DNA from: JAFGLZ01 sp964622545
GTDB taxonomy: Bacteria > Planctomycetota > Phycisphaerae > UBA1845 > JAFGLZ01
Assembly (NCBI GenBank): GCA_964622545.1
Contig: CAZUQM010000001.1
Location: 1-64,000, forward strand
Length of the DNA: 64,000 bases
Reading direction: 5' to 3'
Numbering within the stretch: position 1 is the first letter of the stretch; the number at the start of each line of letters is the position of its first letter. The notes below the pieces were generated by a model. It was not told where the DNA came from. It searched no databases and saw nothing but the letters and a program-made list of their open reading frames with translations. Positions 43,290 through 51,444 of the stretch are shown one piece after another. The translations under genes and the position numbers were made by a program.

Positions 43290-44042
43290 TCAAGCCGCGC
43301 CGCATGACCGGCCGTCGTCGTGATGCTGGATGACCTGGGGCAGCTCGGTCAGGGCCTTGACCACGTAGGAAGGTTGCAGCCGCCCGCGGGGCCTCTCTCC
43401 CTCCGGCGACTTCCATACCGAGATCATGCCGACCCGGTTGGCGCCCTTGACGTCGATGTTCAGCGTATCGCCGACGTACATGGCCTCGTCCGGTCTGACA
43501 CCGAGCGGGGCCAGGGCCATCTCGAAGATGCGGGACGACGGCTTCCGACAACCGACGTCACAGCTATAGAAGCGGTGGGGGAAGTACTCGAGCAGGCCCT
43601 CCTGACGCAGGTGCTCGTCCAGCGTCACGCCGGGCACGATGGTGTTGGAGATCAGCGCGAGCTTGCAGGGCCTGTCCCGGATCCAGTCCAGCACACGGTG
43701 CACCTCCGGCTCGGGCTCGCCCAACCTGCGGACCGGTTCGTAGTAGAGCCCGGCCAGGTGCCTTAGCGAGTCCCTGTCGGTCGGCAGCCCCATCTTCCGG
43801 TTGATCCCGGCCATGACGTCCATGGCATGGCAGTCGCGTCGACCGAACTTCGAGACGAAGTACGCCCATTTGATCGCGCGGAGCTGCCGACGGTGGTAGG
43901 CCTCGAAATCGCCGACCGGCTCGCCCTGATCGGCGAGGTGGCGGTGGGCGATCTCGGCCCCCTCGCGAAAGAGGGCCAGGTGGTCCACCTCCCCAAAGTT
44001 CAACAGGGTGTCACCGAGATCGAACAATACAGCACGGATCAT
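43290..44042 (-). CDS. HAD-superfamily hydrolase
   Basis: 250 residues. Motif I is LFDLGDTLLNFG (nucleophile Asp, second residue pair DLGD), motif II LALISNTIVPG, motif III Lys in CRKPSSRIFE, motif IV MYVGDTLNIDVKGANRVG. The helical cap lies between motifs I and II. It is a phosphatase of small substrates, perhaps a phosphoglycolate- or sugar-phosphate-type enzyme. It precedes the radical SAM gene on the same strand, 316 bases apart, so an operon is possible but not implied. Confidence 0.88.
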   Translation of the reverse strand: MIRAVLFDLGDTLLNFGEVDHLALFREGAEIAHRHLADQGEPVGDFEAYHRRQLRAIKWAYFVSKFGRRDCHAMDVMAGINRKMGLPTDRDSLRHLAGLYYEPVRRLGEPEPEVHRVLDWIRDRPCKLALISNTIVPGVTLDEHLRQEGLLEYFPHRFYSCDVGCRKPSSRIFEMALAPLGVRPDEAMYVGDTLNIDVKGANRVGMISVWKSPEGERPRGRLQPSYVVKALTELPQVIQHHDDGRSCGAA

Positions 44043-44951
44043 CGCCGCCTCGTCGGTGGTGGCTCGCTAGGGTTCTGAACGGTCGCCCCGTTCGGGAACG
44101 GGGCATTGTAGTCGGCCGCCCCGGCGCCGCTCAAGCTGGTCGGTCCGTGCAGCTCATGTCCGAGGCTCGGAGAGAACCCTCAGAAATACCCGCAATCCGC
44201 CTGGTGGCAGAGCAAGCGCGGGTCTCCAGATCCGCCCACAAAACGGCCTTCAACTTACCGGACGCTGGCCGATCAAGTCCGACGCGTTTCGGTGAAACGC
44301 CGAGGCTGCCCGTCGCAACGTCGTGGCAAAAGATAACTTCGTTTCATCAGGCTGCCTCTATTCACGGAATTAAGATTAGCCCTAAGGATTCATGGTGAAG
44401 TCCCTAATCGTGCCGCTTTATCTCCTCTAGATGGCACTCATAGGGCTGACCCCAAGCGTATAGGTATATCCTTTTAGCAGAGGCCCGAACCTAACCAACT
44501 CGCGAATCGCTTTCTGATCGTGGCTAGTAGTCCGACACAAATGAATCTGTTGGTTTCCCAACTTCGGAGCGGCCGTCGGAGACGCGACTGTGAAGGAGCG
44601 TTGTTGTTCAAACGCTCCAACAACACAGCTCCCTGACGGTCGCTGCTCTGATAAGCGTCTCGCCCTCCTGATCGGAACCCACAGAAACGAGTGTGGTCGG
44701 GTACTAGGGTTCAACACCAATGTCAGTACGGCTGAATTCGTTTCGCTTCCTTCCTCAAGACCCTACCGGACCGTTCCGAACGGAAGTGAGCAGCGAGCCA
44801 AAAATTGGATAGCCGGACCTTAGCAAGGATCTCAGGTGATCCCGGGGTCCTTGCGTATCGGGTCTGCGTGTTTGCCAGAAAGGCCGCACGGCCCGGGCGC
44901 CGGCTCCGCGCGCCGGGGCGATCATCTGCCCTAGAAACAGGGAGGACTATC
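44043..44951. other. Large low-GC divergent intergenic region
   Basis: 909 bases, the longest gap in the window, with an AT-rich middle (44330-44550) unlike its flanks. It contains a perfect GCGTTTC/GAAACGC hairpin (44284-44300) and repeat copy 2 (44579-44661). A minus-strand open frame of 97 codons crosses the repeat but has no ribosome binding site and no family, so I do not call it a gene. Confidence 0.5.
44579..44661 (+). repeat. Palindromic intergenic repeat, copy 2
   Basis: Aligns base for base with 27692-27774 in the same orientation. Outer stem GAGACGC (44579-44585) with GCGTCTC (44655-44661), perfect; inner GGAGC with GCTCC; apical GTTGTTG (44600-44606) with CAACAAC (44618-44624), loop 11. 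Both this outer stem and the apical stem pair better than in copy 1. Confidence 0.7.
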
Positions 44952-46958
44952 ATGACGATCGGAAGGCGTATCGGATTGGGCTTCGGGTTCGTGCTATTGC
45001 TGTTGGTGACGGTGGCTGTCATCGCCTATTCGGGCATCAGCAGCATGTTGACCCGGGCACACGATGCCATTTCGGGCAACGAGTTGGCCTCTGAGATTGC
45101 GGGCAAGGAGGTGGACCACCTCAACTGGGCGGCCGCCGTATCACGCTTCCTCGATGACGCCAGCGTGAAGGAGCTGTCCGTTCAAACGGACCCCACCAAG
45201 TGCGCTCTCGGCAAATGGATGCTCAGCGACGAACGGAAGGTGGCGGAACAGCGCTTCCCCGCCATCGTGCCCGTCCTGAAGGAGCTTGAGACGCATCACG
45301 CGACGCTTCACGGTTCGGCGATCAAGATCAAGGACACGTTCCAGCGCGTGGATGAGCGGCTCCTGGAGTCGCTGGCAGAGACGGAGACGGCGTGCTATCG
45401 GGCAACGCATGCCCTGCAGGACGCCATGGTCCGCGGATTGGATGCCCTGGAGGGCGAATCGATCCGTGGTACGAGTCCGTTTCAGGAATGGGCCTCGAGC
45501 GATGACGTCCGAAAGGTCATGGCGGAGGATGCGGCGTTGGCTCAGTTGGTCGAGGCGTGCATGAAACCGCACGAACAGTGGCAGGAGGGCCTGGGCGAGG
45601 TTCGCGCGCTTTGGTCGAAGAAGGACGACCAGGCCCGAACGTCGGCCAAGAAGGTCTACGCCGATCAGGTTCGGCCAGGGCTTGCAGGCCTGCAGGTGGG
45701 CCTGGCCAAGTGCCGGGAGCACATCCAGTCACGTCGGGTCGGGATGGTGAAGGCTCGGGAGACGTACCTGGAGGACACGCTACCCGCGTTGGCTCAATGC
45801 AAGAGCCTGTTGCACAAGGTCTGTGAGGAAGTCAACGGCAACGTCGAGGCCACCAACCGGGCCATGCTCAGCGGGGGCGAGAGCACGAAGACCACGGCCT
45901 CAGCGGTTTCCATCGTGGCCCTGGTGATCGGCATTGCCGTAGCCATCCTGATTGCAAGGGGTCTCATACGCTCGCTGAAACGCATCATCGTCGAGCTGGA
46001 CGAGGGCGCGGACCAGTTAAACGACGCCTCGGGACAGATCTCGCTGGCGAGTCAGCAGCTCGCGGAGGGCTCGTCGGAACAGGCAAGCAGCCTGGAGGAG
46101 ACATCCAGCGCGCTGGAGGAGATGTCCGCCATGTCGACGCAGAACGCCGACAACGCGCGACAAGCGGACGAGCACATGTCCCAGGCCTCGCAGATCATCA
46201 CGGACGCAAACGTGGCGATGCGAGAGACGTCGGAGTCGATGAAGGAGATTTCGGACGCCAGCGACCAGATCAGCAAGATCATCAAGGTGATCGAGGAGAT
46301 TGCCTTTCAGACGAACCTGCTCGCGCTCAACGCCGCAGTCGAGGCCGCCCGAGCCGGGGAGCACGGCAAAGGGTTCGCCGTCGTGGCCGACGAGGTGCGT
46401 AATCTGGCCCAGCGGGCGGCTGAGGCGGCACGCGAGACGAGCAGCCTGATCGAGCAGACCGTGAACCGCGTCTCTCGCGGTGTCGAACTGAATCAATCCA
46501 CGACGGACCACTTCACCAAGATCGGCGAGTCCGCCTCACAGGTCGCATCGTTGGTCGGTCAGATCGCGACGGCCTCGAACGAGCAGGCCGAAGGCGTCAA
46601 GCAGCTCAACGCGGCCGTCTCGCAGATGGACAAGGTCACCCAGGGCAATGCCGCCACGGCCGAGGAGACGGCCAGCGCCTCCGAGGAGCTCAACGCTCAA
46701 GCGAATGCGGTGCGCACGATGGTCAACGAGCTGGCGAGTATGATCGGCGCGAACAAGGATCGCCTTAGCAGGACCGGCTCGGGAACCCTCGGGGACAGCG
46801 CGGCGGCCGCGTCTCGACAGAGGCCGGCATCCGGCAAGGCCTCGCAGCTTGCCCAGGGCACCTCGTGCGATGACCAACAGGACCTATTCGCGCCGACCTC
46901 TCCGGCCCAGGCCGGAGGGGCGGTCGACGCATCCGACGACGGACTGGATCCGTTCTAA
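44952..46958 (+). CDS. Methyl-accepting chemotaxis protein with periplasmic CZB-like region
   Basis: 668 residues, start 6 bases after GGAGG. First membrane helix about 8-28; periplasmic region about 30-300; second helix about 305-325, then a HAMP-like stretch and the signalling coiled coil with the conserved tip EEIAFQTNLLALNAAVEAA. In the sensory region His56-x-x-Trp, Cys84-ALGKW, and His116/His120 fit the zinc ligands of the CZB domain, which binds zinc and senses its level or hypochlorite. CZB usually lies in the cytoplasm, so its place in the periplasm is unusual. No C-terminal CheR-binding pentapeptide is seen. Confidence 0.9.
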   Translation: MTIGRRIGLGFGFVLLLLVTVAVIAYSGISSMLTRAHDAISGNELASEIAGKEVDHLNWAAAVSRFLDDASVKELSVQTDPTKCALGKWMLSDERKVAEQRFPAIVPVLKELETHHATLHGSAIKIKDTFQRVDERLLESLAETETACYRATHALQDAMVRGLDALEGESIRGTSPFQEWASSDDVRKVMAEDAALAQLVEACMKPHEQWQEGLGEVRALWSKKDDQARTSAKKVYADQVRPGLAGLQVGLAKCREHIQSRRVGMVKARETYLEDTLPALAQCKSLLHKVCEEVNGNVEATNRAMLSGGESTKTTASAVSIVALVIGIAVAILIARGLIRSLKRIIVELDEGADQLNDASGQISLASQQLAEGSSEQASSLEETSSALEEMSAMSTQNADNARQADEHMSQASQIITDANVAMRETSESMKEISDASDQISKIIKVIEEIAFQTNLLALNAAVEAARAGEHGKGFAVVADEVRNLAQRAAEAARETSSLIEQTVNRVSRGVELNQSTTDHFTKIGESASQVASLVGQIATASNEQAEGVKQLNAAVSQMDKVTQGNAATAEETASASEELNAQANAVRTMVNELASMIGANKDRLSRTGSGTLGDSAAAASRQRPASGKASQLAQGTSCDDQQDLFAPTSPAQAGGAVDASDDGLDPF

Positions 46959-47024
46959 GCCCTTTCACAGAGCCGACGCGCCGTGAGCCCCCAAACGGCG
47001 CTCCCGCCTTTGTGCCAGGCGATG

Positions 47025-47067
47025 GACGAGGCCCTTCAGCGCCCGCGTAGTGCTGGAGGGCCTCGTC
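47025..47067 (+). terminator. Long hairpin after chemoreceptor gene
   Basis: 16-bp stem, 47025-47040 with 47052-47067, one G-T pair, loop of 11. Position 66 bases after the stop suggests termination or mRNA protection, though no T-run follows. Confidence 0.45.
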
Positions 47068-47077
47068 ATGCGCGGCT

Positions 47078-47109
47078 GCGGCGCTCCGAAAGACGGAGCT
47101 TCCCGCCGC
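47078..47109 (+). terminator. Second hairpin
   Basis: GCGGC with GCCGC closing GCTCCG (47083-47088) with CGGAGC (47094-47099), loop AAAGA and an internal loop TTCCC. Ten bases after the first hairpin. No T-run. Confidence 0.35.
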
Positions 47110-47368
47110 GCGTCTCGGATGCAGCGTTGGGCCGCGGCATTCCCAGAGCGCGCCGCCCGTTAGGTCGATCCACGCCCTCTCAACCGACGAGCTAACCGCC
47201 GCCGGGAAGTGACAGGCTGTCCCTGGCAACCAAGCCGGACGGGGCGTAGAATGCCCGCTCGACCGGCTGGACACATCGACGCGCGGCTCGCGTCGTCTCG
47301 GCTCAGACCCGGCTGCTCGTCCACCCTTCACCACTGAGGCAGATGCAAGAGGAGCGCGGAACACCCCC

Positions 47369-48892
47369 ATGGACGCACTCGCCAAGATCGCTACAGAATC
47401 GAATTTCGGCGTGCTCGACTGGGTCATCGTCGGGATCTACCTGGCCGGGTCGGTGCTCATCGGCTTCTACGTCCGTCGCTACATCGCCGACATGGCCGAC
47501 TACGTGGTCGCGGGGCGATCGGTCCGGACCTACCTGGGCCTGGCCACGATGATCGGCACCGAGATGGGCCTGGTCACCGTGATGTACAACGCGCAGAAGG
47601 GCTTCACGGGCGGGTTCGCGGCCTTCCACATCGCGGTGGTCGCGGGCTTCATCACGCTGCTGGTCGGGCTGACGGGCTTCATCGTCGTGCCGCTCAGGGC
47701 GGCCGGCGTCATGACGATTCCGGAATACTACGAGCAGCGGTTCTCGCCGGGCGTGCGGGTGCTGGGCGGACTGATCCTGTCCCTGTCGGGCATCCTCAAC
47801 ATGGGTCTCTTCCTCAAGGCCGGTGGGCTGTTCGTCACCGGCATGACGGGCATGACCGATCCGTTCACGCTGAAGCTCGTCATGACGCTGCTGATCGTGC
47901 TCGTCGTGCTCTACACGATCCTCGGCGGGATGGTCTCGGTCGTGGTGACCGACTACGTGCAGTTCGTGGTCCTCTCGATCGGCATCCTGGTCACGACGGG
48001 CCTGGCGCTCCACCAGTTCGGGTGGGACGCGATCGTGCAGACCGTAATCCAGCATCGAGGCGAGGGCGGATTCAATCCGTTCAACGAGGAGGGCTTCGGC
48101 ACCGGCTACGTCATCTGGATGGGCCTGCTGGGCCTGGTCGTCAGCGCGATCTGGCCGACGGCCGTCATGCGGGCCTGCGCGGCCGAGAGCACTCACGTGG
48201 TCAAGAAGATCTACATCTGGTCGTCGATCGGGTTCGTGATCCGGTGCCTGATCCCGTTCTTCTGGGGCATCTGTGCCCTGACGTTCGTGGCCCAGCACAC
48301 CGAGCTGAGCGAGATCATGCTGCCCGCCGAGGGCGAAGCGAGGGCCGAGCACACGCTCGTCGCCATGCCGATGGCGTTGAGCGTGATCCTGCCGACGGGG
48401 GTGCTGGGCCTGCTGACGGCCGGGATGCTGGCGGCGTTCATGTCCACGCACGACAGCTACCTGCTGTGCTGGAGCTCGGTGCTGACGCAGGACGTGCTCG
48501 GGCCCATCATGGGCAATCGGCTGACGAACCGGTTTCGACTGAACTTCGCCCGTGGCGTGATCCTGGTCACGGGACTGTTTCTGCTGTTGTGGGGCCTGTG
48601 GTACCCGCTGGGCCAGGACCTGTGGGACTACCTGGCCATCACGGGGGCGGTGTATTTCACGGGTGCGTTTGCCGTGCTGATCGGCGGCATCTACTGGAAG
48701 CGGGCGAGCACGACCGGCGCGTACATCGCGCTGCTGTCCGGTTTCGCGGCCATCCTCGGTCTCTCGCCCGTGCAAGAGCTGATCGGCGTAGATTGGCCGA
48801 CGGAGTGGGTGGGCATCGGCACGGTGTTGCTGGCCTCCGGCGGGATGGTGATCGGGTCGCTGCTGGTGCCGGATCGGCGCGAGGCACAGTAA
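47369..48892 (+). CDS. Sodium:solute symporter (SSS family)
   Basis: 507 residues with about 13 membrane helices and the SSS order: VIVGIYLAGSVLIGFYV, then GFTGGFAAFHIAVVAGFIT, and YTILGGMVSVVVTDYVQFVV in the sodium-site region. Substrates of this family include sugars, nucleosides, amino and organic acids. The 55-residue protein gene begins 21 bases after the stop and a GH20-like hexosaminidase follows, so the substrate may be an amino sugar (inference). The only AGGAG upstream is 15 bases from the ATG, longer than usual. Confidence 0.92.
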   Translation: MDALAKIATESNFGVLDWVIVGIYLAGSVLIGFYVRRYIADMADYVVAGRSVRTYLGLATMIGTEMGLVTVMYNAQKGFTGGFAAFHIAVVAGFITLLVGLTGFIVVPLRAAGVMTIPEYYEQRFSPGVRVLGGLILSLSGILNMGLFLKAGGLFVTGMTGMTDPFTLKLVMTLLIVLVVLYTILGGMVSVVVTDYVQFVVLSIGILVTTGLALHQFGWDAIVQTVIQHRGEGGFNPFNEEGFGTGYVIWMGLLGLVVSAIWPTAVMRACAAESTHVVKKIYIWSSIGFVIRCLIPFFWGICALTFVAQHTELSEIMLPAEGEARAEHTLVAMPMALSVILPTGVLGLLTAGMLAAFMSTHDSYLLCWSSVLTQDVLGPIMGNRLTNRFRLNFARGVILVTGLFLLLWGLWYPLGQDLWDYLAITGAVYFTGAFAVLIGGIYWKRASTTGAYIALLSGFAAILGLSPVQELIGVDWPTEWVGIGTVLLASGGMVIGSLLVPDRREAQ

Positions 48893-48913
48893 TCGGCTAA
48901 GGAGCGAACTGCA

Positions 48914-49081
48914 ATGCAGACATGGCTGGCCATCTGGACGTGGACGCTGATACTCGGCGTGGCCTTGTTCGCATGCTTGTCGGTGGCGGTGATCATCGGC
49001 GGGGCGAGCGACATCAAGGCGATGTTCCGCTCGATCGCCGAGCAGCACGAGAGCCGCGACGACACGCCGCCCGAGGGGTAG
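48914..49081 (+). CDS. Small one-helix membrane protein, likely symporter partner
   Basis: 55 residues: MQTWLAIWTWT, then hydrophobic LILGVALFACLSVAVIIGG, and a polar cytoplasmic tail (AEQHESRDDTPPEG). AAGGAG is 9 bases before the ATG at 48914, and the gene starts 21 bases after the symporter stop. Small hydrophobic subunits encoded right after SSS transporters are common in planctomycetes; whether it is needed for transport is not shown. Confidence 0.7.
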   Translation: MQTWLAIWTWTLILGVALFACLSVAVIIGGASDIKAMFRSIAEQHESRDDTPPEG

Positions 49082-49283
49082 AGCCATGTCTGGCGATGCT
49101 TCGGTCGGTGTCTCGTCGTGTCGTTGTCGCACTCGAGCCCCGCTGTCCTCAGCGGAGTCAGAATTGCGAGTCATAAGGCCGCACTGAGGACGGTGCGGCT
49201 CGGCATCAGTTCATCACAGGCAGCTCGGTTGATCCTGTCGTGCAACCCCAACAGACCCACGAGAGTCTATCCTGGAGCCCCCC

Positions 49284-51338
49284 ATGCTTCCGAACCACCG
49301 AGGTGTGCGCAGGCCGTCGCTGTTGGTGCCGTTCTGTGTGACCACGGCATTCGTCGGCGCGCTGTGCTTCTGCGCCTGCAACGTGACGCCGCTCGAGGCG
49401 GCCGAAGGGGACGAGGCCATCCGCGCGCTGCGGCTCGTGCCGTTTCCGAAGGAGGTGAAGCCCCATTCCGGACGCTTCAAGCTCTTGCCGGAGATGAAGC
49501 TCGTCATGAACGACACCCTGGTGACCCGCCAGGTCGCTGAGGATCTCGCTGACGAGCTGAAGCGCTCCAAGAACACCAAGATGACCTGCCAACACCGGCC
49601 GGTGCCGCCTCGGATCGCGTTCTTCGCCGGACCCCAGTTCCAGGCTCTCGCGTTGGGCATGCTCATGGAGGAGCCACCAGAGAAGCCCGAGGGCTACGCG
49701 CTTGCGGTGGGCTCATCGATCGCCTATGTCGTTGGCCACGATGAGAGGGGCCTCGCACACGGCCTGCAAACGCTCCGCCAACTCATCCGCGCGAACGCCA
49801 AGGACGGCTCGATCCCTTGCCTGACCATCCGCGACTGGCCGACGCTCCGCTACCGAGGCTACTCCGACGACATCACACGCGGTCCGAGCCCGAAGCTCGA
49901 CTTCCTCAAGGACGAGCTCCGACAGACCGCCTACCTCGGTATGAACTTCTGGACGTACTACATGGAGTATCAGTACGCGTTCGCCAAGCACCCCATCATC
50001 GGCCCGCCGAACGGCAGCCTCACGCCGGCCGAGCTCAAGGCCATGGTCGCCTACGGCAAGCGCTGCGGCGTGGAGATCATCGGCAACCAGCAGTCGTTCG
50101 GCCACTTCGAGGACATCCTTCGCCACAAGAAGTACCGCCCCCTCGGCGAGACGCACTACGTGCTCAACCCGACGAACGAAAAGGTCTACGACCTGCTCGA
50201 CGACATGTACTCCGAGGTCGTCCCGCTGCTGGAGTCGAAGCTGTTCAACGTGTGTTGCGACGAGACGTGGGGGCTCGGCACGGGCCCGTCCAAGCCGGTG
50301 GCCGACAAAATCGGCGTCGGTGCGGTCTACGCCAATCACCTGCGGCGGCTGCACGACCTGCTGAAGAACAAGTACGGCAAGCGGATGATGATGTGGGGCG
50401 ACATCATTATTAAGCATCCGAAGCACCTGCCGAAGATCCCGAAGGATACGATCGTGCTGTCGTGGGGCTATCAGCCGGCGGCCTCGTTCGACAAGGTCAT
50501 CACGCCGTTCAGCGAGTCGGGGTACGCGTTCTTCGTCTGTCCGGGCGTGAGTTGTTGGAGCCGCATCCTGCCGGACTTCGGCGTGGCCGTCACGAACATC
50601 CACAACTATGTTCGCGACGGGGCCGAGCACGGCACGATGGGCATGCTCAACACGACGTGGGACGACGACGGCGAGAACTTCTTCACGTGGAACTGGCACG
50701 GGCTGGCCTGGGGTGCCGAGTGTGCGTGGAACGCGTCGACCACGCCCTACAAGGAGTTCAACCGACGCATCGGCGGCGTGCTGTTCGGCGAGCCGGGCGA
50801 CCACTTCGGCCGGGCGATCGACCTGCTGGCCAAGGCCCACCGGCTGCCCGGCTACAAGGGCATGAACAACAAGCGGTTCTGGCAGCTCGAGTTCGGCGAC
50901 AAGGCCAAGCCGATGAACAAGGCAGCCGCACGGCAGCAGGCCGAGGCGCTGCTGAAGATTACGCGGCCCGCGATCGAGCACCTCCGCGCGTGTCGCGAGG
51001 CGGCGCGGGTGAACGCCGATTGGCTGGACTATTACCTCTTTGGCGCCGAGCGGATGCAGCTCATGGCCACGCGGGTGATGGATTATCTCGCCGCGGAAGA
51101 ACTCCGCGATCGTGCCGGTCGCGATGGCGCCGACCGCGACGCGCTCTTGAAGCAGGCCCGGGCTAAGCTCGGCAAGATTGCGGACGACCACCGAAAGCTG
51201 AAAGAGCGCTACGTCGAGCTGTGGAACCGCGAGAACAAGCCGTACGCGCTGGACTGGGTGACGAAGCGGTTCGACGCGTTGATCGCCAAGTGCGAGAAGG
51301 TGACGGACGACTTGGCCGAGTCGCGCAAGGATCCGTAG
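49284..51338 (+). CDS. GH20-like beta-N-acetylhexosaminidase
   Basis: 684 residues, GGAG near the ATG. Signal with possible lipobox (CFCAC). A GH20b-type alpha/beta domain covers about 45-180 and the catalytic barrel about 185-500, with the catalytic pair Asp326-Glu327 in NVCCDETWGLG (family consensus has HIGGDE), plus NTTWDDDGENF and tail helices. It likely removes GlcNAc or GalNAc ends from exported glycans. The symporter pair before it could import the freed sugar. Its stop codon lies inside a REP-like repeat. Confidence 0.83.
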   Translation: MLPNHRGVRRPSLLVPFCVTTAFVGALCFCACNVTPLEAAEGDEAIRALRLVPFPKEVKPHSGRFKLLPEMKLVMNDTLVTRQVAEDLADELKRSKNTKMTCQHRPVPPRIAFFAGPQFQALALGMLMEEPPEKPEGYALAVGSSIAYVVGHDERGLAHGLQTLRQLIRANAKDGSIPCLTIRDWPTLRYRGYSDDITRGPSPKLDFLKDELRQTAYLGMNFWTYYMEYQYAFAKHPIIGPPNGSLTPAELKAMVAYGKRCGVEIIGNQQSFGHFEDILRHKKYRPLGETHYVLNPTNEKVYDLLDDMYSEVVPLLESKLFNVCCDETWGLGTGPSKPVADKIGVGAVYANHLRRLHDLLKNKYGKRMMMWGDIIIKHPKHLPKIPKDTIVLSWGYQPAASFDKVITPFSESGYAFFVCPGVSCWSRILPDFGVAVTNIHNYVRDGAEHGTMGMLNTTWDDDGENFFTWNWHGLAWGAECAWNASTTPYKEFNRRIGGVLFGEPGDHFGRAIDLLAKAHRLPGYKGMNNKRFWQLEFGDKAKPMNKAAARQQAEALLKITRPAIEHLRACREAARVNADWLDYYLFGAERMQLMATRVMDYLAAEELRDRAGRDGADRDALLKQARAKLGKIADDHRKLKERYVELWNRENKPYALDWVTKRFDALIAKCEKVTDDLAESRKDP

Positions 51339-51397
51339 GGTGCGTCTTGACGCACCGTTCGCCCGGACAAGGATAAGGTGCATCAAGATGCACCCTA
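51336..51397. repeat. REP-like inverted pair overlapping the stop codon
   Basis: Two palindromic arms in opposite orientation: GGTGCGTC-TT-GACGCACC (51339-51356) and GGTGCATC-AA-GATGCACC (51377-51394), flanked by TAG and CTA. The arms are reverse complements of each other apart from two mutual changes that keep each arm self-complementary. The stop TAG (51336-51338) of the hexosaminidase is the first part of the first arm. It can also form a terminator-like structure. Confidence 0.65.
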
Positions 51398-51444
51398 GAA
51401 CCCCCCGCTCCCCCCGGGTCCCCGCTGCTGTTGCTCCCCAGACC

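Larger units (their letters stand above)
46959..47368 (+). other. Intergenic region with two strong hairpins
   Basis: 410 bases between two plus-strand genes. Two hairpins (47025-47067 and 47078-47109) lie back to back; neither has a T-run. An open frame on the minus strand runs through here but starts inside the receptor gene and has low-complexity content, so it is not called. Confidence 0.4.

Noticed and set aside
44427..44720. 97-codon minus-strand frame across repeat copy 2
   Set aside because: No ribosome binding site, no family, and it reads through the palindromic repeat.
46765..47427. 220-codon minus-strand frame after the chemoreceptor
   Set aside because: Begins inside the next gene and ends inside the receptor gene; Pro/Arg/Ser-rich translation without any motif.
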